Part shown: positions 1-10,700 of the stretch, one piece after another
Position numbering within the stretch: the stretch's first letter is position 1
How the letters are laid out: each line of letters begins with the position of its first letter
Origin: Chlorella sorokiniana
Lineage: Eukaryota; Chlorophyta; Trebouxiophyceae; Chlorellales; Chlorellaceae
Direction of reading: 5' to 3'
Assembly: GCA_025917655.1 (NCBI GenBank)
Contig: CP084610.1
Location: forward strand, 2,170,001-2,234,000
DNA: 64,000 nt
The notes under the pieces: generated by a model
Databases searched by the model: none
Told to the model about the DNA's origin: nothing
The model's input: the letters and a program-made list of their open reading frames with translations, nothing else
Made by a program: the position numbers and the translations under genes

Positions 1-665
1 CGTGGCGAGGCTGTGCTGACTACTCCACAGCCTCCCAGCTGCACTCCGCCGACGCCAGCCCCTGTCGACACCTGAAACTCTCTCTGCCAGTCTTTCCCTC
101 GGCTCCCCCCTCGTTCGCAGCTTTCCACGCCCACGCACAGGGACGCCACCCGGCAGCACCCACCTGCAGCGTCGTCTCGGTCACGTTCTGGCGGGAGAAG
201 TCGACGTACAGGCCGTTGTGCTCGCGGATCAGCGCGTCGGTGCGCTCCTCATCCACCAGCAGGTCGCGCAGGTGGCTGCGGGGGGAGTGTGGGGGGACGG
301 GGTTGGATTTGGAAAGTTAAGGGGCCTAAACGACGGTAGCACCACCGAGCGAGGTGTTCCGGCAGGGAGGGACGAGGGCACATCCAGCTGCACCCAGGCT
401 CCGCAACACCTCCCAGACACTTGGGCCCCCCATCCGATCCACCGCCACTGCCAGCAGCAGCGCTGCCCCTTGGTCACAGCCGCCGAGTTCGGCTCCCCCA
501 CAGCGCCTGATTCCTTGCTCCCCTCCCCCGCCCCCGCGCTGCCGCCACTCACAGGCGTTCCACCTCCTTGGTGTGCTCCCGCAAGGCCATCCACTCCGGG
601 CTGTAGGAGATGGGCAGCTTCTTGGGGTCGCGAGCGCCGTTGCTGGCTGGCCCCGCGCCGCTCAT
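1..665 (-). CDS. GPI: Glucose-6-phosphate isomerase, 5' end only (runs off the left edge)
   Basis: Interconverts glucose-6-phosphate and fructose-6-phosphate. Two exons are visible: 665-553 (ATG, 37 codons + 2 nt) and 275-164, joined in phase by a GTGAGT...CAG intron. The second exon ends at a GTG donor, and nothing exon-like is seen in 1-163. The joined protein runs from MSGAGPASNG through EWMALREHTKEVERL to HLRDLLVDEERTDAL, then LYVDFSRQNVT. HLRDL and (D/Y)SRQN are family hallmarks of the GPI N-terminus. No transit-like leader precedes them, so a cytosolic form is more likely than a plastid one (inference). About 75 of some 550 residues are inside the window. No frame problem is seen here. 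Confidence 0.88.
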
Positions 666-1752
666 GTGAGTCGTGTCCGCGTGGCCAATCTGGGTGAAGG
701 CAGCCTGCGGGGCTGTGCGCCGCGGCACAGCGCGGCGAGCAGCCTGGGGCCTGCACCGGGGAAGCGTATGCGTGCAGGGAAGTGATGCTGGCGGCGCGCA
801 TGCCCGATAACTCGAGGACTGAAGATGAACTGCACCCTAGCCAGCGCTGGCGGCGGCGGCTGCTACAGCTGCACCAGCACAGGGTCGGCCTGGGCCGAGG
901 ATTGCGCTGCTTTGTTAGGTCGACACAAAAAAGCTATGCAATCCGCACATGCACCGACAGGGCCAGGTTTCGCGGTGAGCAATGGGGTGACCATTGCCGG
1001 CAGCAACCCCAAAACTGAGCGCCCATCCGGGTGTGACGCCCACGGGCGATCGTTCGAGCCAGAAATCACTAAACAACGACTGCCCAAACGCCCCGGTTTC
1101 CCTAAGATAGGGTCCGTGGGCTCGTCCACATTGGCGCAGGCAGCGCCCCAACCCGCTCACCGAGTGTTCAACTGGGCGCCATGAAAGCTGCTGGCCTGAT
1201 GGGCAATAGCCGCCTGCTGCATAGCGAGAATGTGAGTTGCGCTGAAGCGCTGAGCCAACACGATGGGCCTAGGACCGCCCTGTTGCGGTGCTCTGGGGCG
1301 CTGCGCGCTGCAGCACGAGGGATCGATGGCTGGCAGGCGCGATCGGGCCCTTGATGCGCCACAGCAGCGCATGTCAAAGCTGAGGTGGCGGGCGGGCTCC
1401 CTGCGCTCGACGCAGGGTGCTGAATCAGGCCCTTTGGCCCTGCACCCCTCCGCTTTAATGCTGCTCCAAAAAATGTCTCACCTCTCTCGGTTGCAAGTAT
1501 CCCACATGCATGCTACGCCGATGCAACTTCAAGGCGGCCAACCCGCCCCTAACGCAGCTGCGGGCCCTCACGTCTCCAAATGAACCCAGCAGGAGCGTGT
1601 ATCACATTTCACGGTGTATACAGGGCGCATGCACCCTTGCAAGCATTGCGTAGCGCTGCTGCAGCTGGGGAGGCGCCCGATGAAGCGCCCGGGCAACAGC
1701 GCCCCTCTGCCGGTGTCCTGACGGAGCTCAGGCGGCTCAAGGAGGGCCTAAA
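666..1752. other. Intergenic: upstream of GPI and downstream of RPS9
   Basis: About 1.1 kb between the GPI start (minus) and the RPS9 stop (minus). It should hold the GPI promoter and 5' UTR and the RPS9 3' UTR. Open frames are short and have no recognisable family. A GTTCGAG string near 1048 recalls a tRNA B box, but no cloverleaf could be built around it. Confidence 0.5.
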
Positions 1753-4002
1753 TCACCGCTTCACCCACTGAAAGGCCTTGCGCGCCTTCTTCAGGCCCGG
1801 TTTCTTACGCTCAACTATGCGCGAGTCACGGGTCAGCAAACCTGCACGCAGCCACGAACAGGGGCTTGCATGGCGCGCAGAAGGAGGGCCGGCAGCCCAA
1901 GCACGCAATTTTGCCACAGCACATGCGGTTTGCGAGGCCACGGGACCCTTGAAGCGGCTGGACGCCCGGTGCGGGTTTGCCGGCCGCTCAGCAGGTGGCA
2001 ACGGCAGTCTCACAGCGGGGGCCGCTGCAGGTTGGTCCACCAGCCGCCAGCATAGAGCGGGAGCACGTGCAGGAGCATCAGCGCACCTTCAGCTTTGAGC
2101 GCGGGGCGCAGCTCGGGGGCCCAATTCTGCAGAGCGCGGGCGAGGCCGTGCCGTATCGCTTGCGACTGCCCGGTGTGGCCGCCGCCGCTGACGCGCACCA
2201 TCACATCAAAGCAGCCCAGTGTGTCAGTGGCTGCATAGAGTGGAGTTGGGGACTCTTTAGGGGGAAGGAGAGGGGGCGGGGCAGAGGAAGGCAGAAAGCT
2301 GCAGCGAAAACTGCCGCGACGGTTGAGCGAGCTTGCTGGAACGTGCAGCGGGCTGCAGCAGGGCTGGCAGCCTGGCCCTTCCTGTCATTCGGGAGAGCCG
2401 CTGTCTGCAGAGCCTCTGGGCGGGGCTCGGGCGGAACAGGGCCTGGCCCAGCCGCCGCCCCTGCCGCCCACAAAAGGCTCCACACCGGCGCAAGGCAGCT
2501 TGACTTTGTTTTGCTCCCGTGAGCCAATGCCGCCCGCAGCCTCCCTCCCAACTCTACCACTCACGCGGCACTCCTACCACCCGCCCATGGCCGCCCAAGG
2601 CAACCCACCCAGGAAAGGCGCCAGCAGATCGTTGCGGCGCGGGAGGTCGCGGAAGTAAGCATCGTACGGCCGCTTGTTCACCATCATGTGGCCTGGCGGG
2701 GGAGGGCGGTGGGTGATGTGGTGAAGGGGGTGGGAGAGCGGGGATGAAGGTGACCAGCGGAGCGGAAAACAGCCTGCAACTGGGGGCATGGGGGACAGCC
2801 CAGGAGCAGCTACCCCCTTTCCGGTACGGCAAAGATCCGACGCACCCGACCCCTCCTTGAGCCACACCAGCGCCACGCTGGTCTTGCGCTTGCCCACGCC
2901 GTGCGAGCGGCCGGTGGTGGGGTCTACACGCCGCACCCAGCGAGCAGCGTGCATCTCCTGCGAAAGGGAGATGACCAAGAAGGTGAAGTGGAGACGCAGG
3001 AGGGCAAGGACGCGCACGTGTGTGTGTGTGTGTGGGGGGACGGCACACACAACCGGCACGGCCGGCCAGCTGCAGCCGGTGGGATCGACCTTGGCCGGCG
3101 ACCAGCTGTGTTGCACTTGCACTGCATTCCATTCACTGACAGCTGCTTCACAGCGCACAGGCTTGCCGCAAGAGCAGTTTCGCGCCGTTTGGGCTCACAG
3201 CCACGTCGCCCCCCAGCCGCCACAGCCAGCAGCAGTATCTTTTAGCATTAGCATTCTGCGCACCCCAGCACCTCCAGCCCACCTTGATGCGTGCCTCATG
3301 CTCCCGCCGCCGCTCCTTCTGCTCCGCATCGGGGTCCCAGGCCAGCAGGGACTCCAGGGAGGGGAAGGAGCCGTCCTCCACAGGCAGCACCCCTCGAAGA
3401 TGTCCCACGCGGACTCCCAGTCGCCTGCAGGGAGGTTGCGGCGGCGGCACGGGTGGGCGGGGCACAGGGCGCAGCTGGGCAGGCGCGGCTGGCGGCTTGC
3501 AAGCGTTCGCATTTCGGGCATCGCGTGCCATGTCTGGCCTGGCACGGCAGGCGGCTATGGGGCAGAGGGAAAGAAGCAGTGGAGCCGGGAGCTCGGCTTG
3601 CAACTCCGCGAGCACGGCAGCAGCTGCACCTTCGTCCATAGCCTGTCCCCAAGCCTCCAGAGCCTCCTCATACTGCTGGAACTCAAGCCGCCCCGACTCG
3701 CTGACAAAAGGCCCTGCGCTGCTGCCGTCCTCGGCTGGCTGCCCCGCGGGTGGCTGCGCGCTGCCGTCGCCAGCGGCGTCGGGGCCCTGCTCGCCGCCGT
3801 CGGCCCCGCCTGCTGCTGCCGCAAACTGCCGGCTGCTGCCAGCCGCCCAGCTGGGCCGCTGCTGGAGCGCTAGCCGCTGCAGTGCGGCTGCTAGAGAGGG
3901 AAGGGGCTCGCCAGGTGCTGCTGCGATCCCAGCCGATGCGGAGCATGCCTGCTGCAACTGCAGCGCAGCCCGCTGCAAGGATCTCAAGCTGCTACGCAGC
4001 AT
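1753..4002 (-). CDS. RPS9: Ribosomal protein uS9, organellar (probably mitochondrial)
   Basis: Small-subunit protein uS9, whose C-terminal tail reaches the decoding site. Exons 5'->3': 4002-3630, 3424-3283, 2957-2846, 2692-2609, 2230-2087, 1841-1753; about 314 codons. Bacterial-type S9 motifs follow in order: [63 protein letters not shown], then [14 protein letters not shown] and the basic end [11 protein letters not shown]. An N-terminal part of about 170 residues opens with an Arg/Ser/Leu leader ([18 protein letters not shown]) that looks mitochondrial, followed by an acidic linker. Exon 2 changes frame at a GGGG run near 3390: ESAWDIFEG continues as [11 protein letters not shown] only if one G is missing. 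Allowing it restores a phase-0 intron. A long N-terminal extension is seen in some mitochondrial S9 proteins. Plastid location cannot be excluded. Confidence 0.9.
3019..3034. repeat. (TG)n microsatellite in an RPS9 intron
   Basis: Eight TG units in the intron before exon 3 of RPS9. Similar AC/CA tracts lie in introns at 13034-13050 (MADBUB), 23292-23314 (VPS16) and 40676-40695 (ABC). Confidence 0.9.
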
Positions 4003-4277
4003 TGAGAGCTACCCGACGATCCAGCAGGAGCGCTGTCTGCAACGGGTTCCGTCGACTGAACAGAAGATGGGGACAGCGTCAAACAGGGCGCGTGTGCAAG
4101 TGAATGATGTGACAAGCTGGGGATTACTGCGGATGATGACGAGCGGCAATGGGCGTGATGAAAGAGCGCTTTGTTGACGATGGCGGCAGCGGCAGCAGGG
4201 CAACGCATTGCACTGCATGCTTGCTCTAGATATGTTGAGGAGCAGAACAGCAGCTGCTATATCCTTACAAGCCTTAG

Positions 4278-7200
4278 CTACTCTCTGAATTCTCCTACTG
4301 CCAAGCGCTGCCCATATTGTAGGAGATTGGTGAACACAATGTCTGCCAGCGCGGAGCTGGCGGCGCCCGGCGCCACCCCGTAGAAAAACTTGGGCCGCTC
4401 GCGCTCCAGCGCCGCCTGCCGCCGCTCCACCGCCTGCTGCGGCATGCTCCGCAGGAACTGCAGCGCCGCCGGCAGGTCCGGCACGGCCACTGTGGCGAAC
4501 CCCACGTCTGCCGTTTGCCGCCAGCTATGCAGCGCCTGCTTGCAGGCGGGTGTGCCGCGCCACGGCGACTGTGTGACGTTGAGGAACACCGCAAACGACG
4601 CGTAGTCCACCTCGCCGTTGCCAAACGGCATCTCGTGCCAGGGGTCCCCGATGAACTGCAGGCAGAGGGAGAGGAGGCGTGGTGGAAAGAAAATGAAGGG
4701 CAGGGCGGGCGCGCGCTGCCTGCAGCAAGCCGCCTGCAAGGGGTGCCAGCAGGAAGGCTACCACCGGCACCTGCTGCCTCTCAACGGCCTGCAGTCCATC
4801 GTACTGACAGCACAGACTGAGTGATGGACCTTGCCCCTGCCAACGGGCTGCCTATATCGCCTCCGCTTCTTTCAATAAAGACGAGCACCAGCCCGCAGGC
4901 CCGCAGGCAGCGCCTCACCACAGGTATGCACCCAGCCAGGATCACTTCCGTCAGGCGGTTGCTGCTGGAGGTGTCGCCCGGCGGCAGCAGGCAGAAGCGG
5001 GAGCCACGCATCTCCACCTGCACCTCGCTGTAGCTGCGCGAGTTATCTTTCGGGATGTTGGCGCAGCGCACCTGGGGGGAAGGGGGTGGGGGGTGGGATG
5101 GGCTGTCACATGTGCTGGACAGCATGCTTCGGTTTGTCAGTTGAGAAGCGCATAATAGGATTAGAAAGGGGGGCCTCCTAGTACGACCACCCTAGTGCAA
5201 TCACCAGCCCCAGTCCCTGCTGCGGCCAGGGCGCTGCAGCACCAGTCCTGCAAAGCCCCAGCCACGGTACCGCCTGCTGCAGCGCCACAAGCGGTACATG
5301 CGGTGCCGCCCACCTGCACATCCGGCCCCGAGTGGTTGAAAGCCGCCGCCGCCTGGTACCGCATCAGCTTGCCGCAGTTGGTTTTGGTGTTCTTGGCGCA
5401 GGAGGCCTGCATGTAGAGAAGGGTGGGACGGCGGGAGCCCACCACCTGCTGCGAAAGGTCCACACCCGCCACTGCCGGCCAAGGGAGGGGGGTGGGGGCC
5501 GAGGGGTGGCCGAGGGGCGGGCAGGGTGTGAACAGGAGCGTGCCGAGGAAGGGGCCGAGGCCGGTTGCTTGGAGGGTCGGCATGGGGCAAGCCGAAGCAG
5601 AGGCGGCAGCACTCGCGGCGCAAGGCCGCCCCTGCGGCGCGGTGGCGCAGCCTGCGCCGCTGCGCACCTGTGCAATATGGCAGCACTTGCGTCTCCCGCA
5701 GCAGCACCTTGGGCCGCCTGGAGCGGCAGGTCTCAGAGTGCTCAGCCACCAGGGTGTGGCTGCGCAGCAGGTCGGAGCAGAGGTTTAAGAAGGGGGCGCC
5801 CGGCTTCAGGTCCTGCAGGGGCAGCCAGAAAGCGAAGTCGCGGCCCTGGTGCCGCTGCGGGAAGGGGAGGGAGGGGATGGAGAGGGCGAGCATGTGTGTG
5901 TGTATGTGAGCTAGCAACTTTTGTTGCCGCGATGATCCGGGGTCCAAGCCGGCGCCGCCGCAGAACGCGCCGGTTGCAGCTCAGATCAGCCGTAGCCAGC
6001 TGAAACTAGCTAGCTCCCCCCACCCCCGCCCCCAACACGCACCACACACACACACGCATTCAAAATATCGACGCGGCTGTCCCATCCACCTTCGTTTGCC
6101 CATCCACACGAGGGGAGCGGCTCTTACCTTGAACCGCTCTGATTCGGTGACGTGGTCCAGGGCGGCGCGGAAGGCCTTGCGCAGGTCCACGCCGCTGATG
6201 GGATAGTTCTCCAGCCCGCGCAGCTGAATGGCGCGCTGCACGATGAACCACTGCAGGCGAACAGAAAGGGGGTTTGGGGTGGAGTGAGGGTGCGGCTTGG
6301 GGTGAGGTAGGCTCGGGAGGGTGCGCCAGGCGAGCGTGGCGGCGGCAGGCTCGCGGCAGGCTGGCAAGGCAGGGAACACGTGCGGACAAGGCGCGGTGCG
6401 CTGCACAGCGAGACAGCGAGCCGCCGCCGTCGGTCAAGCCCCGCCACGCTGCTGCACGTACTGCTGCGGCTTCACCCACACCAGGCGGTACGCCGCACCT
6501 GGTTGTAGCAGTACGAGTCCACCCACACCATGCACGCCTCGTCAACGTTGTCGGTCAGCACGCCGCTGGCGTTGCGCAGCGCCTCCGTCAGCCACCACTG
6601 CCCCGCGTACTGGTAGTGGCTGTGGTGCATGCGCTCCATGCGCTGCAGGCTCCACGTCAGCTCACCGGGACGGTCCAGCGGCCAGACCTGGCGGCGGGCG
6701 GCGGCGGCGGCGGCGGGCTGGACGGCGGAGCGGGGTGGCTGTGGCGGCTGGCCAGCCATCGTTGCACATTGCCGACAGGAGGAGCTGGAGAAAAGCTGGG
6801 GATGCAAGCATGGCACCCACCTCGGGGTCGCTTATGTTGCATTGCGGGATGCCGATCTGGGGGCCACCTCAGCAGACAGGTCCAGGATGTAGACTGGGCA
6901 GTCGCGCACGCCGTGCCAGGCTGGCGGCGGAGGCAGGGCACCTGCTGGCTGCCCGCCTGGCAGCGCTGCGTTATGATGCAGTGCCTGCAGCAGCAGTGAT
7001 GTCGAAGTCAAGGCTATTGGCAGTGTCCAACAACCACCACACAACTAGGTGCATACAGCCAGGACCGGCCCAGGGGCGCCGGCGGCGGGCGAGTCGCTCA
7101 CTTGGTGCGGCGCCGGCAACGTAAGTGTGGTCAGACATGTCAGAGTGCCTTTGTAAACGCCTATAAGGAGCAGAGCGACTGCAGAGGCGACAAGCGAGGG

Positions 7201-7317
7201 AGCGCACATTTGCAACAACCACTGTTTCGCAAAGCGGAGTCCATAGGTACCATACTCACGTGCCAAAACGATGAGGGGCGTGGGTAAGATGCCGCTGCGT
7301 TTAGGTCCTGTGTCCAT
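4278..7317 (-). CDS. Exostosin-family (GT47) glycosyltransferase, type II membrane protein
   Basis: Probable Golgi glycosyltransferase of the exostosin/GT47 family; the substrate is not deducible. Exons: 7317-7102, 6984-6821, 6687-6499, 6250-6128, 5854-5668, 5471-5314, 5071-4919, 4655-4278; about 522 aa, all introns in phase. Exon 1 encodes a cytosolic stub and one signal-anchor helix (SLVASAVALLLIGVY, about residues 36-52). Family signatures are YQYAGQWWLTEAL, DEACMVWVDSY, HTLVAEHSETC, RGSRFCLLPPGDTSSSNRL, TEVILAGCIPV|FIGDPWHEMPF (exon 7/8 junction) and DYASFAVFLNV. The LLPPGD...E(V/A)...GCIPV block is the GT47 nucleotide-sugar region. Exon 2 changes frame at CCCCC near 6860 (SAEVAP then QIGIPQCNI). 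With one more C the exon length becomes a multiple of 3, matching its phase-0 borders. A TTACA (TGTAA on the coding strand) lies just past the stop. Confidence 0.88.
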
Positions 7318-7765
7318 TGCGGCAAACCGTGGCGCCCAGCGCTTGCAGCGCTGAGTTGTTCGCCGACCTGGGGGCTGATCGCGTTGAATAGGTTACTCCA
7401 TACGCTGAACCTTCAGACACAGCCGAGTTCGGTCTTACCTGACACAGCAGGGGCGGCGCTGCCTCAGCGTGGGCCGCCCGCAATTGCGCGCAAGAGCCCA
7501 CCTGCAATGCGCTGCAGAATGGCCGCCCACACCTGCGGCAGTTTCAATATGCAACGCATGTTGATGCAGCTGTTTTCTTATCCATTTCTGGATTGCTGCC
7601 TCTCTTCCTCGATCCAGAACGAAACTCAGGTTAAGCAGCGAGAGTGCTCATTGAGAGGTTGCAGTAAAAGCTCAACATCAATTTGGCAGTAGCACGAGGA
7701 AGGAAATGAATGTCTTGTCAGAGTCAAAGCACAGCAGTGTTGAGATGATTGCGCATGTCCAGCTG

Positions 7766-10700
7766 TCAGCAGCGCCGCGGCAGCAGCGCCGCCGCCCTGC
7801 TCAGCTCTTGTTGCAGGGCCTGGGCGGCGTCGCGGCAGCGGTGCAGGTGCCCCTCAAATGCGGCGATCAAGTCGTCCAGTTCTGGAGGGCACGACAGGTC
7901 TGCACGGTGTCCAAACAAGCAAGCGCAAACCATGATGTCAGCAGCAGGGTGACTCCCACCCTGGGACGACAAGCACACATCGCGGCAGCAAGCCATGCAA
8001 CGGAGATCCAGCTGCTGCCGCCGCACCCGTGTGGTTGAGCAGGCGGGAGAAGAAGGCAGCCCAGAGCGCCCCCGCCCAGTGCCGCTTGAAGGGCAGGCCG
8101 GGCCGCAGGGAGACGGTGCCTGCAAGCGGGGTGGGGCGGCGCAGCGGGCACAGCACACCATGAGCCCAATTCACCCAGACGCCCTCAGCTTCGTCGCAGC
8201 ACAACGATCCGCGCAGCCGCATCATACGCAAGCACACTGCGCCTCAAAGCATCTCCGCGCATGCCATCCCAACGGTTTTGGCCCAACAAGGTGCGCACCT
8301 GTGGCGGCGTCCCGCACCCTCTCAACCTCCAGGTACCGCCCCTGCAGCAGGCAGTGCGCGGTGGCGGCGGCGCCGTACGCGTCTGCCTGCCACGTCCAGG
8401 GCCGCCCCTCGCGCATCTCCACGCAGCGGAAGGAGTCGGTACCGGAGTCGCCCTGCACCGGGTGGAGAGAACGGTGAAGAAGAACGGTGGGTGGTCGGCG
8501 GCTGAGAGCGGGAGAGGAGGAGGCAAGGTGGGCTGGGGCGCAGTGGGTTTGGAGGGGCGGCCACCGCGGCAAGCCGGGCACACGAAACAAGGGAGCCTGG
8601 GCAGGCCAGAAAATCGCCAGAGGAGCGGCAAGCAGGCCGCCCTGCATGCAGGCGCCACCACAGTCGCCGGCGTGCCCGCACGGCAGCGGGGGCAGCTGCC
8701 GGCCAAGCGCGCCTGCAGCACCGCCCCGGGCGGCAGCAGCTCCAAGTCCAGTCCCCGCCCAAAGTCGATCAGCTGCAGTCCAAGGCCGGGCCCCGCTCCA
8801 GCCTCGCCCTCTGCAGGCAATGGCGGCAGGGGCGACCCACAGGCAGGCTCGCTACCAGAAGCAGAGAGCCGGATGCATTGTCGGCGGCGGCTGCACCCAC
8901 CAGCGCCCCGCCCTCCTCCAGCGAGATGAGCAGGTTGTCTGGCTTGATGTCAGTGTGCAGCACGCGGGCTGCAAGCAGCCGGGCACAGTCACAGAAGAGT
9001 CCTCGGCTGGAGCTCAGCCCGGGAGGGGGAGAGGCACCCAAGTGCAGCTCAAGCGCAGCCCAGGCAAACCAGGCGTCAGGCACCCTCGCCAGGCTTTGTG
9101 CGGGCGACGCATGGGCGCGGCCCTCCACCCACCCACCCGCGTGCAGGTGCTGCAGGATGCGCAGCAGCTGGGCGGCAAAGTGCATCGCCAGGGGCTCGGG
9201 GGCGTCTGCAGCAGGGTGGCAGCCCAGCGACACCACCGCTGGCTGATGCTTTGCAACACGGCCGACAAGGGAATGGCGGCTCCAGCTTCGTCGCCCGACC
9301 GTCAGGCACATGCAGCCCAAAGCCCGCCTGCCTTGCAAGAGCAGCGAGCAGGAGCCCGCCTGGAAGCTGGCCTGCAGCTGTACCGCAGCCCCCGTCCCGC
9401 CCACCTGTCCCCGCGCCAGGTAAGCGTTCACAAGGTCCTGCAGCGTCCCAGCGGGGCCCAGCGGCGCCACCAGCACGCTGCAGCGCTGTCCCAGCAGCAG
9501 CGCGGTCGGGTCGGCGAAGAGGGGCCGAGCGGCGTCTGGAATGCGCCCCGCCAGGGCCTTGCAGAGATACCTGCAGCGAGGGGGCTCAGCAGGATCCTGA
9601 GCAATCAGACAGCTCGAGGGACAAGTGGCAACCGTCAAGAGGGAGAGATTTTGATGCAAGGGTTGGGTAGGAGCGGCACAGGCGATGGCCCCGTGGGCCA
9701 ACAGAACCCAGGCTAGCACAGGAGGAGGCAGCGGAAAACACAACGGCACGAGGCACGCTGCCGCCGCCGCCTCACCACTCCCAGGGACAAGGCGGCGCCT
9801 CCACCTTGAGCGCCACGTCAGCGCAGTCGCCGTCCACGCCCTGGTACACGCAGGCGTAAGCGCCGCGCCCGATGACGCCGCTGCAGCAGAGGGGAATCGG
9901 GCAATGGCTGGGGTGAGAATGTTGCCGTGTGCGCCGGCTATCGTAGGTGGGAAATGTGCGTGTGCTTCTGATGTGTGTGGTGGGGCGGGGTGTGTGGGAG
10001 CTGGGCGGTTGGCGCCCGCAGCAGCCAGGCCGGGGAATCAGCACGACAGGGCAGCAGGCGGATCTGCTAGCAGTGCAAGTGGCAGGGTGCCCACAGGGGT
10101 TGCAGCAGCTGGTTGGAGGCAGCAGGCACAGTCATCAGCTGCTGTGTTCGACAGGACTTGCCTGACCGCAAACTCCAGCCCCGCCAGCTGCAGCTCTGTG
10201 AGCTCAGCGGCGCCCGGGAAGCCGCCCGGAAGCCGGCCTCTGCTGCCTCCTCCTCGTCGCCGCTCAGGCAGAGCACGCCAGGCCACTGGAACGGGCAAAA
10301 GATAACGGATGGGTGTGGGGGGCTGGTGGGGGAGATGCAGGGTTTGGAATGGGGGAGGCAGGCCGGCAGGCTGGTGGAGGTGCAGCCTGGAATGGGCTGT
10401 CCTTTGCAATGGGTGATGGCGACGCTGTTGCATCCCCAGCGCTGCACACAGAGAGCTGGGCAGACCTCCAAACACACACCGAAAGACGAAGAAACGCTTC
10501 CATCTCTCACCTCTGGCACAGCAGGCTCCAGGCAGGACAGCAGCCGGCCCCGGAAGGCAGGGGAAAAGGGGTCCAGCGCCGCCGCCGCCTCGCCGCCGCC
10601 GTCCGCGCCCTGCTGCACCGGCGTCGCAAACCCCGGCCCCTCGCCCTCCTCTGCCCCGAGCCCTGCATGCGGCCGCCACTCCGGCCCCGTCTGGCTGCCG

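Noticed and set aside
1030-1075. Possible tRNA gene (B-box-like GTTCGAG)
   Set aside because: No A box at the right distance and no acceptor or anticodon stem.
6842-6875. An 11-nt intron (GTGGCCCCCAG) in the GT47 gene to explain the frame change
   Set aside because: Far below any workable intron length; one missing C gives a phase-consistent exon.
8261-9716. Long plus-strand open frames (up to about 400 codons) opposite the MADBUB kinase exons
   Set aside because: They are antisense shadows of GC-rich coding sequence: Pro/Ala/Gly/Arg-rich, no domain, no plausible splice structure.
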